A model generated the notes under the pieces. That model had not been told where the DNA came from and did no database searches. It saw only the letters and a program-made list of their open reading frames with translations. 64,000 nt of DNA from Chamaea fasciata (Eukaryota > Chordata > Aves > Passeriformes > Sylviidae): contig JARCOQ010000006.1 of assembly GCA_029207755.1 (NCBI GenBank), forward strand, positions 70,158,093 to 70,222,092, written 5' to 3'. Below are positions 1 to 9,217 of this stretch, piece by piece. Each line of letters starts with the position of its first letter. The stretch's first letter is position 1. The position numbers and the translations under genes are program-made.

Positions 1-123
1 CCAGCTGCAGTGTTGATTTAATCCTAATCAAAATTCATTAACAACATTTTCTTTTATGAAGTATCCCAACGATCTGGATTAGAAACATCATCATTTGTGC
101 TGTATCGATTTTCATGTGCTTAG

Positions 124-147
124 TAAAAAAAAAAAAAAAAAAAAAAA
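124..147. repeat. Poly-A tract
   Basis: About 23 A residues near the left edge, in the CCDC158 minus-strand region. Simple homopolymer. Confidence 0.9.
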
Positions 148-456
148 TTCCTGCATTTAGATACTTATATATGGCAGGAAGAAAAAAGAAGAACGGAGTT
201 GTGAACAAAAATAAAAGCAAGCACTAAAGGCAAATGCTGTGGCCACCTTCTATTTCCCTACCACTTAAAGCATCAGAGTAGTCTGGCAAACAACAGAAGC
301 TTTGGAAGTTTGCAGATTATCTCAAGCTTATGTGTAAACCTGACCTTGCAGAAACACATCCCACTCTGCTCCTGAAGCACATCAAGAGCCAGATCCCAGT
401 TTCTGAGGGCACCGTAAATACACAGCCCACAACAGAAATAAATCTATTCTTCTTAC

Positions 457-611
457 ACTGCATTCCTCGTGGTTGTTAAAGGGGATTTTCTCCCGCCATG
501 GCTGCTGAGATCCATGGAGGGAATGTCACTGTCTGAGCTTGTCAATTCTTGAAGAATCCTCTTTAGACCCTGCAATGGCGCTTCCTTCAAAATGTCCAGC
601 CTGCAAGGCTT
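457..611 (-). CDS. CCDC158: CCDC158 exon, region after the central coiled coil
   Basis: The minus-strand acceptor is a T-rich tract ending in TTTCAG just above 611. The best donor is GTAAGA (plus 451-456), leaving a 155-nt exon that starts in phase 0 and ends in phase 2. The reading frame is open for 51 codons and includes LKEAPLQGLKRILQEL. This aligns with human CCDC158 around LKEDPTRDLKQLLQEL, a segment after the main coiled coil, and is followed by a serine-rich stretch. It is the most 3' exon seen. The remaining C-terminal exons lie before position 1. Preservation of this motif argues against very ancient decay of the locus. Confidence 0.75.
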
Positions 612-2501
612 CTGAAATAAAATAATTCAGTTAAAAACGATTTACAAAGGCACTCTGTTGTCAATTCTTACCTCAGCTCATCCAAGTGGATATGTTTTTT
701 TCCCCCTTGACTCTTGTTTTGTCCTTTTTAACCCATCACCTCAAGTGTCGCTGTACAGGGCACAGACACAGCGTTGAAGGAGACATGGGAGCACCTGAGG
801 GTGGATGTTTTCCAGACACTCATCCCTGTAGCAGCTGAGCTGTCTGCACACACAAACCCCTTTATTGCCACAGCCATCTTGGACATGAAGTGCAGTATTA
901 TTCTCATTTTACTGCTCTGGACTTGAGGCAAAGGCCTGGTTCAAAAAACTTTTTCTTCCAGTGAAAACTGGATTTTTTCACTGCTGAGAACTGGATTTTT
1001 CAGCATTTCACATGTTCAAAGCACTGCTCCCACTGACCTTTGCTACATCTGGGGATGGAACTGGTTGGAAACACTTTGCTACCCCATTTTCATTTTTAAA
1101 AAAAGGTATTTTTTAAGGTGAACACACTGGTTTCAGCAGGGCTTATAAGGGGAACAAATCCTCAGCTTCACAATGGGTGAAAGTGACACTGAGTCAGACC
1201 AAATCCTCCTTTTCCACATTCCAGCTAGGAAACCAGACGATCACCCAGATAGAATCTGTCTCAAGTGTTGGAGCTGCTTCATTTTTACAATAACTAGTGG
1301 TGCAAGAACCAAAAAGATTAAAGCAGACTTTGATTCAAGTCCTTCTGCAACCTGTTGGGTCCTCACTGTAGTACTAAATTAAAATCAGTCCTTTTTCCTT
1401 CTTTATCTTCAGAAGTATAAATTGATTAACTCAGAGAAAAGAGAATGGGAGTGCCTGATGCTGCAGGGATTTCACAGAAGGAACTGTCCTTTGTTCCTTG
1501 ATGTAAATGTTTGCCACCGCATCAGGAAGTAAACCAGAAAACATTCCTGAAAAATGAAATGCCTGCACTAACTTGTGGCCTCACATAGATTTTGAGGCTG
1601 AAATTAATGAAAATACCTGGGAGACACATCAGGTCACTTCTGGGGATTTATACAAAATCTATGAAGAAAATAGCTAAAGAATTATTTTTTTCGATGGGAG
1701 ATTAGAGCTGATGTTTTCTGTAGTGAAAAACCAGAACAACACTAGAATTTCATTGAAATCTAAAGGTAGAAGTACAAAACCAAAAGAAGAACAACGATGT
1801 GGATAAAACTGATCAAAATCAATGAAAGCCAGCTTGGAGGGAGATTCAAATATCAAGTAGATAATTAAATGTATCAAGAACTATGTACAAATCTATTTTC
1901 ACTGTCAAATGTGATTTACAGTCCAGATCCCGCTTTTTCTCTATTTTAAATAATATATTCATATTTATGTATTTCAGAAGTCTTTTTAGTTTTGTAATTT
2001 TATACACCTGTATATATTTTAATAACACATCTTGATTGAGTTTCCCACACATTAGCTGTGAAAACACTGAAGTTAAAGCATCAGCTTTTAATACGTGTTG
2101 CAGCAAATCTGCAACAAAATAAAGTTTCACTATAATTTGACCAGAGATGGTTAACGGGATCCAGTACTGCTCTTACATACTGCTCTTGAAAAAAAAAAAA
2201 AAAGGCTCAGGTTGCTATTTTGTGATTTACTAGATCTGCTTTTTTCATCTGCCTGACTCGGGCAGTTTTAAATATTTTTGCTCATAGTGAGATGGGCCAT
2301 AAAGATTGCGTTCCCCCCCTTCAGCGCCAGAATCCCACGCCATGACACAGCTCCCTGGAAGAATCTGACCACCCTGCGCTGGCAGGAATCTCGTCCTGTA
2401 CCAGCAGCCATATTTGGATTCAGCCAGCAGGCTGCTCTTTTATTTTTAACATGAGCCCAAATTAGCAGCTGTGGGAGCTGAGCCGAGCTGAAGATCCCTA
2501 C
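612..2501. other. CCDC158 intronic stretch lacking expected exons
   Basis: This 1.9-kb stretch lies between two aligned CCDC158 exons. Human CCDC158 has roughly 170-200 residues of coiled coil between these two points. Translating both strands by eye shows only AT-rich chance frames here, with no glutamate- or leucine-rich coiled-coil exon. A run of about 14 A is present at 2189-2202. Nothing else is recognised. Confidence 0.5.
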
Positions 2502-2691
2502 CTGCAAGGCCAGCTAGCTCCCTCTGGCCAGCCCGGAGCTCCTGCAGGAGCTCATCTTTTTCCAGTTTTGCATCATTCAGTGCCTGGAGCCTCTCGGTGC
2601 ATGTGCTATCCAGCTGAACCTTGTCCAGCTCCAGCTCACTCAGCCTGGCTTCCATCTCATGTATCCTGGCTTCTTTCTCATCCCTTGCACT
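2502..2691 (-). CDS. CCDC158: CCDC158 coiled-coil exon
   Basis: The exon is 190 nt. Its acceptor is a T-run followed by GTAAGCAG, its donor is GCAG|GTAGGG, and it runs from phase 0 to phase 1. The translation contains EARIHEMEARLSELELDKVQL and continues with KLEKDELLQELRAGQREL. It aligns with the human CCDC158 segment around AKIRELEARVSDLELEKVKL, where spacing and heptad leucines are kept. The frame is fully open with no stop. This is one of the clearest exons at the locus. Confidence 0.85.
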
Positions 2692-2995
2692 CTGCTTACA
2701 TAAAAAAAAACCCAATTACACGTAATACACATAATTACGTAAAATAACCACAAAGATGTGTGGACACCACTACTTAAAATCCCAGTTTGGGGCAAGAAGG
2801 AAAACCAGAGTGAAACAGACAAATTACTTGTGTGAAAACTGCTAAACCAGGCAAAGAGGGTGCAGCAGAATTGGATCTGATGGCTTTACAGAACAATGAA
2901 CCTTACCAAGCACGTGAACGTGATTTCCATTCCCAGCTTCACAAAAGAAGACGAAATTCCCTGTGTGAAGTGATTTTTCTTGTGAAGATGCTGAC

Positions 2996-3173
2996 CTGCA
3001 TGGGAGTACCACATCCTGTATTTCTTGTCTGAGAAATAACCAGCGTCCTCAGTCTGGAATTCTGAGCGCTGCCTGTCCGCTGCTTCTCAGTAACACTTTG
3101 TATTTCTGTTTCTGTTCCGGCGTGGACACTCATCTCACCGAGGTCATTCCAGCCTGCATCAGCCTTTTGGCAG
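2996..3173 (-). CDS. CCDC158: Possible diverged CCDC158 exon
   Basis: An open minus-strand frame ends at a plausible donor (CATGCAG|GTCAGC). It contains the order TETEI, VTEK, TLVISQ, then GCGTPMQ, which resembles the human order TECEA, MTEK, TQLVGQ, TAGAMQ at the expected place between the neighbouring exons. Similarity is weak and the segment has lost the heptad regularity of a coiled coil. It may be a drifting exon or a chance match. The upper boundary (acceptor AAAAGCAG) is a guess. Confidence 0.35.
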
Positions 3174-3963
3174 CTGCTTTTCACCAGAGAATGATTCATT
3201 GTTAGTGGCAATGTTATAATATTCTCCTCCTCAGCCCACTAACTGAGTGCTGTTAGAATTCCAGGAGTATTGCCTGACCATAAGGCTAAAGAATTTTAAG
3301 TGAAAAAACTTGACTGGCTGCTCTGTGAAGTTGGGGTGAAAATAATTACATGAGGAATTGATTACTGATTTAATTCCTGCAGGCAGCAATGTGCACCATT
3401 TAAAGCCCAAAGTACTGTGATTCAGAAACTGGTAAGAGTGCAAAGTGCAAACAGAAGAATTGAGTGAACTTCCTGGTGGGAGGACTTCCAACAAAAAATA
3501 ATGGATTGGGAAAATCTAGAATGATGTGTGAGTTAGCTCAAACCTATGGTCTGGTTGAAAATAAAGGAATCAACTGGATCTTTATTCATAATGCAAAGAA
3601 GGTTATCTAATTACAGCTCATTTTTGACAGGTTGAAGTTTGGAAAAAAGGGGAATGTAAACGCAGCATTTACTTTGTCAGAAGGAATTTTGTCACAGCAC
3701 TCGCCGGTACAGAAATCCTTCATTAATATAAGTAAGCTTTATTACATTTTATACACGGTTTAGAAACAAAATTCATTACATTTTCATTAAATACTGAATT
3801 AAGTAAAGCATTATGAAAGCCTTTAATTTACTAACCACTCTTACAGACATGCTCACTGCTGAAAATATCACATTCAACAACGTGGCTGGTAGATCTGGTA
3901 GCATTAAAGTTTCTGGAAATGCGTAAAAAGTAATTTCGGAGGTTTAGAGCCAAAACCACTAAC
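3174..3963. other. CCDC158 intronic stretch, expected exon(s) not seen
   Basis: About 75-80 residues of human coiled coil should fall between the flanking exons. No matching frame with splice borders was found on the minus strand. The DNA is AT-rich and otherwise featureless. Confidence 0.45.
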
Positions 3964-4120
3964 CTGGCACTCCATTTGTCTGCGACACTCCACCCTCGTT
4001 TCCTTCAGTGCCTTTTCCATGCTCTGCAGCTGCATGTTTCTGTTGCTCTTCTGATCCCAGAATCACTCGTTCTGCTCTTTTTCTAGGCTTAGTTCTATCT
4101 CTCTTTTAATGGAGTTCAGT
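3964..4120 (-). pseudogene. CCDC158: CCDC158 coiled-coil exon with in-frame stop
   Basis: The splice borders look normal: acceptor ...TTTCTCGTAG, donor CCAG|GTTAGT. The homologous frame reads IKREIELSLEKEQNE, a TGA, then FWDQKSNRNMQLQSMEK, and ends at RRQMECQ. Human CCDC158 has KREKELSLEKEQNKRLWD, so TGA sits where an arginine codon (possibly CGA) stood. About 14 codons are absent between WDQ and NRNMQ relative to human. The first base (A) before the homologous CTG puts the exon one base out of phase with the preceding phase-0 exon, so the spliced frame would stop even sooner. The damage is visible directly; a sequencing error cannot be excluded. Confidence 0.8.
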
Positions 4121-4645
4121 CTACGAGAAATTAAAATAATCTGCCTCCTAAATAAATTTAGGATTCTTTTTTCTCTTAACGACAATTTAAAATGTAAATA
4201 ATGTTGAAAACACTAACACACTCATTTCAACAATATGAATTTACAGTGTGGCCCACACTGAATTGCCAATGGGCATTTCTGCTAATCATAACTTCTGCTG
4301 TTGTTGACTAATTGAATATTGCATAAGTCTTGCAAAGTATGTGTTAAGGGACCAAGGTTCCTTAACAGAGGGATCTATATTGTGAGGTTAAAGTGGAGGT
4401 AGCTCAGCATCTTTATATAATTTGCATAGGTTTCTGTGGCTTTGAATTTATGACAAAGTTAAGTCTTAATTCTGAACGTCCCTCGTTGCTATTGGCAAAG
4501 GCCCTCAGGCTAATTCGGATTTCTTGTTATAAATAATCCTCAAAGTTAATTAAAAGGGAAAACGAGCAAGTGCAAATCTGAACACCAGAAATAAGGATAG
4601 TAATTTTAGAAAGCAAGTTTTTTCAATAAAATCACTTATTTTTAC

Positions 4646-4765
4646 CAACAGTTGATGAATCTGGTAATTCAGATTTCCAGATTCTTGGCCACGTTGTGCC
4701 TCGTCTGTCTGAGCTTCTGCTGTCTCAGAATGAGCTAGGTGCAACTGCTTCTCAAGATCTTTGAC
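4646..4765 (-). CDS. CCDC158: CCDC158 coiled-coil exon
   Basis: This is a clean 120-nt exon, phase 0 to 0, with acceptor TTGCCTTTTTCTAG and donor TTG|GTAAAA. The translation begins VKDLEKQLHLAHSETAEAQT and ends ESGNLNYQIHQLL. It aligns with human ELEKQLVLANSELTEARTERD and QESGNLDDQLQKLL. No damage is seen in this exon. Confidence 0.88.
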
Positions 4766-5421
4766 CTAGAAAAAGGCAAATATTCATGAAGAATTATCTT
4801 ACAGCATTCTATTTAAACAGCACATTGGGTTTCTCATGGGTTCCTTCCAGGTCCTACTTGAAAGAAGTACAAATGCTATCTTTTGGCACAACAAAGTTAT
4901 TCCCTGGGTGTGCTCATGATTGTATTGTCTTCTTTTAGTGATTAAGCTCAGTTTCATTTCAGACTTAACCGAGGTTCTGGAGAGTAATTTGGCTTCCACC
5001 CTGATCCAGAGCTCTTCAGAAGTGCCTTATCTACAAGAAAAATGCCGACTGGAATGGTAAAATAACACTTTGGGGGAAAAAAAAAAAGACCTTTTTTCAC
5101 AGAGGACTATTCCTTCACCGCGGCTACATTCAGAAATCTCCAGGCAAACATGTTTTGTATCAAGTAGGGTTCACTTTCTCTGAAAGGAGGCGACTTCTGC
5201 TAGGGTATGAGATGATGGACCAGTCTACAAGGCCATCTAATAAAGATACTCCTATGTGCAAAGTTTAAGATAATGTAATTTATCCTATTATCCAGACAGT
5301 TTTTCTGATCCCTCATCAAAAGGGAGGGATCATCAATCCCTCATCAAAAGACTTTCCTCCTGTCTCTGGAACATTTCAGATCTCCACGCACTCATTTTCT
5401 AGCAGGCAAATCCACACACAC

Positions 5422-5536
5422 CTTGTTTTCACAGATCCTCTTCACTTCTCCTAACTGGGAACGGAGCTGACAGACTGTGGATTCCAGGTGACAGACTTGA
5501 TGTGGACGCACCAAATCTGGGGTTCTTGCTTGTTCT
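5422..5536 (-). CDS. CCDC158: CCDC158 coiled-coil exon
   Basis: The exon is 115 nt (one base plus 38 codons). The probable acceptor is CAAACTTCCCATAG and the donor is AACAAG|GTGTGT. The frame reads EQARTPDLVRPHQVCHLEST and then VCQLRSQLGEVKRICENK. It matches human EQARNQN, DLESTVSQLRSEL and EAKRMYEDK. It joins the following exon in phase. Its upstream phase requirement (2) does not fit the donor I chose for the preceding exon, which is either a wrong donor choice or another lesion. Confidence 0.82.
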
Positions 5537-5861
5537 CTATGGGAAGTTTGAGAGCTGTAAGAACCATCAAAGGAGAAGCAGCCTCCTCATTCTCAGCCTG
5601 CTTAGCACACAGATGTTTTGCCTCTCCTCTATATTGTGTGTTTTTGTGGGGTTTCTGGTTTTTTTTCCGTTTTCAGTTCACACCCTGCGTGACCAGTGCT
5701 GCACCTAAACAAAAGCACTGAGAAACCAAAAGAAGAGAGCAGAGAGTGGAGTGTAGGAGCAGCCTAAGCTTCCTCTCAAAATAAAGTGACTCTTCAGATT
5801 TTCTACACTACGATCAAACCCCAGATTTAATGATCTGTCTGCACCGGGCTTGGGATGGTAC

Positions 5862-5931
5862 TTGCAAGGCACTGTCAGCTTTCAAATGAGGCAGTGCTGC
5901 CACCTCGTGCTCATTTCTTAGCTGCTCAATC
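5862..5931 (-). CDS. CCDC158: CCDC158 coiled-coil exon, donor uncertain
   Basis: The acceptor GGGAAGAG lets the first base complete the AG left by the preceding exon, giving ...QQHQMRIEQLRNEHEV, close to human QQHQDRIEQLISEHEV. The frame remains open past the nearest donor (CAA|GTACCA) into a region that still resembles the human ASSARSQANSIQSQMEIIQ segment. The true 3' end may therefore be about 30-35 nt lower on the plus strand, where only a weak donor exists. Confidence 0.7.
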
Positions 5932-6522
5932 CTCTTCCCAAAAGAATACACCGGCTATAATTCCACCTTGGCAAAGAATAGCTTCTTCAACTTGTCAGAA
6001 GAGTAGTCATTTCGATGTTCTGCTTTTAAGCACCAAGCTATGGATAGTTTTACTTTGAAGGGGTTACTGTATTACTCAAGTGGGTCGCCAGGTAAAAATT
6101 AGGACATCTCAGACAAGAAAGGACAAAACTCCTAGAGAAACCAGCAAGAAAAAGCTGATTTGACCACCAAAATTACTTTCTGTCTTGTCTTTTAGTGGTG
6201 GAACTGGTGTCCCAAAAAATTCCATGTGTCCACTTAAGCGACACTTGGAAAAGTAAGGTGTAGAGATTCTTCCAAAATAGAATTTTTGTGGCAGTAAATA
6301 AACCAGGAGATTGTCAGCATGGAAGCAAAAAAGCAGCAGAGAGTCATGAGCAAATAAACACCTTGATAGAACAATTATTGAAGTCCTCAAAAACATTGCT
6401 TGCTACCCCCTAGTCACCCCACCCCAAATACCATCATCATCATGATGATGAAGGAATTCCCTGTGGAACACGTGAAAAATGTCTGGTTATGCCTCATGAA
6501 TAAAAAACCAGAGAGTGGGTAC

Positions 6523-6599
6523 CTCATTTGATGCTGCTGGAGCAGAAATTCCCTTTGGGCCTGTGAACCTTTAGTCAGTGACTGCAGCTCTTCCTCGAC
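6523..6599 (-). CDS. CCDC158: CCDC158 short coiled-coil exon
   Basis: This is a 77-nt exon, phase 0 to 2, with acceptor CACAACAG and donor ATGAG|GTACCC. The translation VEEELQSLTKGSQAQREFLL continues with QQHQM. It aligns with human VEDQLEALKSESQNKIELLLQQHQ. It joins in phase to the exons on both sides. Confidence 0.85.
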
Positions 6600-6895
6600 C
6601 TGTTGTGAGCAGATGACACAGCAAACCCCTGAAGAAACGGCAGTCTGAACAGCAGACTCTAGAGTGTGATTTCCCCCCTTTTGCTGCCACCCTGAGCTGT
6701 GGAAACGTGGTAAATCCCAGCAGAAAACCAGTGTAAAAGGCTGCCACCTTCACTGCCAAGTGGCACTTGCACCTCTTCATGCCATAACCCTTTGCCCAGG
6801 CCAGGCAGGGAGGGGGCTCAGGGAGTTTTCAAATATATTTCCTGACAGCCAGAACACAGAGCGCTGGCAGGGAAATTAGGGCTTTGTTCACTAAC

Positions 6896-7208
6896 CAGGA
6901 CCAGCTTTCCTTTGAGATGGGACACCTGTGAGTCCAAATCCCGCAGGCCACCACAAAACGCTGTGCTCAGGCTGATAATGTCCCCAGGCTCACAAAGCTT
7001 CCTGCCCGCGCTGTCTTTGCAGTCCATTAGGATGCCACGTAATTCCAGAAGTAATTCCTCGAGGCCGTGGTCCACCTTTGTCAGATGTTCATTTTGGCTG
7101 CCAGCCTCCCTCAGCACCTCGTCCTGCTGCTCACTGGCAGCTTCCAGCTCTCCAGTAATGTTTTTTAACTGTGTTTGTAGATCCTCTCGGCTCTGCAATT
7201 CCTTTCGT
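6896..7208 (-). CDS. CCDC158: CCDC158 long coiled-coil exon
   Basis: The exon is 313 nt and the largest of the gene in this window, with a fully open frame. It contains LQSREDLQTQLKNITGELEA near its start, LRGILMDCKDSAGRKLCEP in the middle and LRDLDSQVSHLKGKL near the end. These match human SQSQEDLRNQLQNTVHELEA, IRSILVDFEEASGKKICE and LRELDTEISYLKGR in the same order and spacing. I chose acceptor TTCAG|ACG over CCCAG|TTC, six bases earlier, because it gives the phase required by the preceding exon's donor and reproduces the human RRRE junction. The donor is CTG|GTTAGT. Confidence 0.9.
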
Positions 7209-7445
7209 CTGAACTGGGAAACAGAAATAAAATAATTTAGAAAGCAGGATTCACCTGGAGTTTTATCCTCACAGGCTGATACTTCAGTTGATTAACTGCA
7301 GGTTTTTACAACTAAATACTGAGTTGTTTTCTAACCCAGGAGTGCTATAGAGTTATTCCTGGAGGGAAGTTCTCCCTGAGGAAGCCTGCTGTGCCTCCCA
7401 AAGCTCATACAAACACTCCCCATAAATCTGTCTCAGCCTTCATAC

Positions 7446-7545
7446 CTGCTATCCTGGAATTCATCTCTCTCCAACTGCATTTCCAGCAGCTTGCTCTGCC
7501 AATCAAACTGAAACGGATTTCCTGTTGCTCGCATAGATCAGTGGT
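7446..7545 (-). pseudogene. CCDC158: CCDC158 exon with internal frameshift
   Basis: The acceptor is strong (TTTTTTCTCCTTCAG) and the donor is AGCAG|GTATGA. Starting in phase 0 the exon reads TTDLCEQQEIRF, like human SNELHEKQKFYL. The second half matches only in another frame, as FDWQSKLLEMQLERDEFQD, like human VIDLQTKLQEMQMERDAMAD. The two matching halves are about 17 nt apart, where about 27 nt would be expected, which fits a deletion of about 10 nt. A protein read through this exon would be out of frame in all later exons. Confidence 0.75.
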
Positions 7546-7710
7546 CTGAAGGAGAAAAAACAAGGAACCAAACTAAACCAACCAAAATACTGAAGACATG
7601 ACCTAAATAAAAAAGAGGCTGCTCAAAATAGTGCTGGTGGGATTGTCCAAAGACTCAGCAGAGACAAGGACTCACCTGAATTTAAGAAGCTGCCGCAAAT
7701 TTCAACTCAC

Positions 7711-7753
7711 TTCATGCAGCCTCTTCTGCACATCTCCACCTTTCTGAGGGAAA
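7711..7753 (-). CDS. CCDC158: CCDC158 short exon near the N-terminal region
   Basis: The donor GAA|GTGAGT is strong, and the exon end reads GGDVQKRLHE, like human VKDLQRRLNE. It joins the next exon in phase 0. Two acceptors are possible: TTTCCCTCAG, giving 33 nt, or the stronger CTCTTATTCTATAG ten bases further out, giving 43 nt. Confidence 0.65.
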
Positions 7754-8110
7754 CTATAGAATAAGAGGAGAGTTTGGTTATATAAAACCTTGAGCACCAA
7801 AGGAAGGAAACTCGAGCCAATTCACACTGTCTTATTTTATTGGAATTGATCAGACAATGGATTATTTGCTCCATTCCTGAGGGTGTGGCGTCAGTTTGAA
7901 TCATCAGTCTGAGTAAATCAGTAAATCAAATCTCAGTTTGCCATCGATTTTCAAACTCATTTATGACCCTTCTGTGGGAGAAACTTCCAAATGTTAGATA
8001 TACAACTGTATAAAAATCACTAAACTCATGCGTTGTCTTCTGGGGCAAAAAAATAACGACACGCAGCAGAGACAGGAATTTTCTAATAGCAAACAAATCC
8101 TGTGAACTAC

Positions 8111-8139
8111 CTGGATATTCCTGTTCATTGGAACAGCAC
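8111..8139 (-). CDS. CCDC158: Possible CCDC158 micro-exon
   Basis: A 29-nt segment is bracketed by a strong acceptor (CATCTTTTTTCTTCACAG) and a CCAG|GTAGTT donor on the minus strand. One frame reads CCSNEQEYP, comparable to human RVLEEYS at the expected position. Its exit phase does not fit the next exon cleanly. Treat as tentative. Confidence 0.4.
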
Positions 8140-8409
8140 CTGTGAAGAAAAAAGATGTGTATTTGCCTTTTAATCTATTAAGAGTCAACTTTATGAAAAA
8201 AACCCCACCTATTTCTGCCCATCTAATTTTAAAACTGCAGGAGGACTTCAAGGTGTATTTTTAGGGGAGGTAAGCTTCCTCTTTGTCCAACTCTTCTGGT
8301 TTGTTTCGTCAGGACGACGCCAGATGCAGACAGAAGAGAAAAGAGAGAGGAGGAAAGGAGAAAAATCCGCAGCTCAGCGGCAGTTTTAAAATCAGACGGC
8401 ACCGCTAAG

Positions 8410-9055
8410 TCTCCCGTGGAGCTCGTTTGGGTTTTCCCGCGCCACTCGTCCTCTGGAGCGGTTGTGGCCGCACGGCAGGCCACGGGGCAGCTCCGGCAGC
8501 ACCCGCCGCACCCGGCCAAGCGAAGCCCTCCAACAAACCCCTCCGCCCGCCACAGCCGCCCCGCGGCTGGCTGCTTCCTGCGGGCGACACTGCGGGGACA
8601 AGCGGAGCCCTTGCCGCCAGAGCCCAACCCTGAGGGGCCAGCAAGGCGAGCAGAGGAGAACCTTACCCGCGAGCCCTTCCGTGGCCGGCCTGCAGGTGCG
8701 AGGAGCCGCCTCCTTTCAGGCGGCCCACGTCCCGTCCTCGCCCGCCGCGGGCCGTGAGGGACCGCAGCTCCGCGCGGCTCCGACCCCTCAGCGCTCCGCA
8801 GGCCGCTGCTGCCGGCCCGCCTCGCCCTCGGGAGAGCCGCCCCGCTCCTGCCGCCTGCTCCCCCGCGGGAAGGGGCCAGCCCGAGCCGCCCGCTCCGCCG
8901 GGAAGCGCGGCGTCGAGGCCCCCGGCCCCGCCATGGCCGCCCTCCCCTCACGGCGTGGGCACCATCTTGTGGTGGGGAGGCCCAGGTGGTTTAGCGTTGG
9001 CGCGCTTGAGGCCGGAGATGAAGATCCTCTCACGGGGGTAGGGAAGGGCCTGGAG
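8410..9055. promoter_or_regulatory. CpG island, likely bidirectional promoter CCDC158 / plus-strand transcript
   Basis: CpG density rises abruptly here and the sequence is strongly GC-rich up to about 9.0 kb. It lies between the 5' end of CCDC158 on the minus strand and plus-strand exons beginning by about 9.4 kb. A YY1-like CACCATCTTG lies at about 8959. Just outside, at 9125-9134, is an ETS-like GGCGGAAGTC, and at about 9146-9163 an E2F-like TTTCTCCCGCCAAAA. No TATA box is obvious, as is usual for CpG promoters. The function is inferred from composition and position. Confidence 0.8.
8667..8900 (-). other. CCDC158: Putative 5' non-coding first exon of CCDC158
   Basis: Inside the CpG island the minus strand has an excellent donor, CTCGCGG|GTAAGGTT (plus 8661-8666 is the reverse complement of GTAAGG). 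A transcript starting in the GC-rich block above it would splice there toward the CCDC158 exons. The upper limit is only approximate. No convincing start codon was identified. Confidence 0.5.
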
Positions 9056-9124
9056 CATTTTTCCATGTTGTATTTGGCCGCTAAGGTGGCACGTTTTGCA
9101 GGGGTGAGCCGTGAGCTGACTGAA

Positions 9125-9163
9125 GGCGGAAGTCGGGGTGGGGAGATTTTTCTCCCGCCAAAA
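9125..9163. promoter_or_regulatory. ETS-like and E2F-like motifs at the island edge
   Basis: GGCGGAAGTC is close to the ETS/GABP core. TTTTTCTCCCGCCAAAA is close to an E2F site and nearly symmetrical. Both are common in bidirectional housekeeping promoters. The sites are visible in the sequence; their use is inferred. Confidence 0.4.
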
Positions 9164-9217
9164 CGCCCAGAGGCTCAAAGGCGAAAGATTCAAAAGCAGT
9201 TTGCCCTAAATCCAGTT

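Larger units (their letters stand above)
457..8139 (-). pseudogene. CCDC158: CCDC158, damaged coiled-coil gene (partial; 3' end outside window)
   Basis: This entry covers the set of minus-strand exons listed separately below. Translated in order from about 8.1 kb down to 0.46 kb they follow the human CCDC158 protein from its N-terminal third to the segment after the coiled coil. CCDC158 is a long, nearly all coiled-coil protein of poorly known function. The head-to-head position with SHROOM3 matches human 4q21.1 and supports the identity. Three kinds of damage are seen. The exon at 3964-4120 has an in-frame TGA and a one-base phase offset. The exon at 7446-7545 switches frame internally. Human coiled-coil segments expected in 612-2501 and 3174-3963 were not found. 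I infer loss or advanced decay of the gene. Alternatives are assembly errors, unusual splicing, or exons too diverged to see by eye. Identity is fairly certain; pseudogene status is moderately certain. Confidence 0.65.

Noticed and set aside
5311..5349. Direct repeat of CCCTCATCAAAAG
   Set aside because: A 13-base duplication spaced by 26 bases, too small to assign meaning.
6428..6450. CATCATCATCATGATGATGATG palindromic triplets as a regulatory element
   Set aside because: Short simple-sequence triplet run; no other support.
8229..8951. Minus-strand 240-codon frame across the CpG island
   Set aside because: Arginine/glycine/alanine-rich translation typical of GC-rich DNA without stops. A minus-strand donor at 8666 interrupts it.
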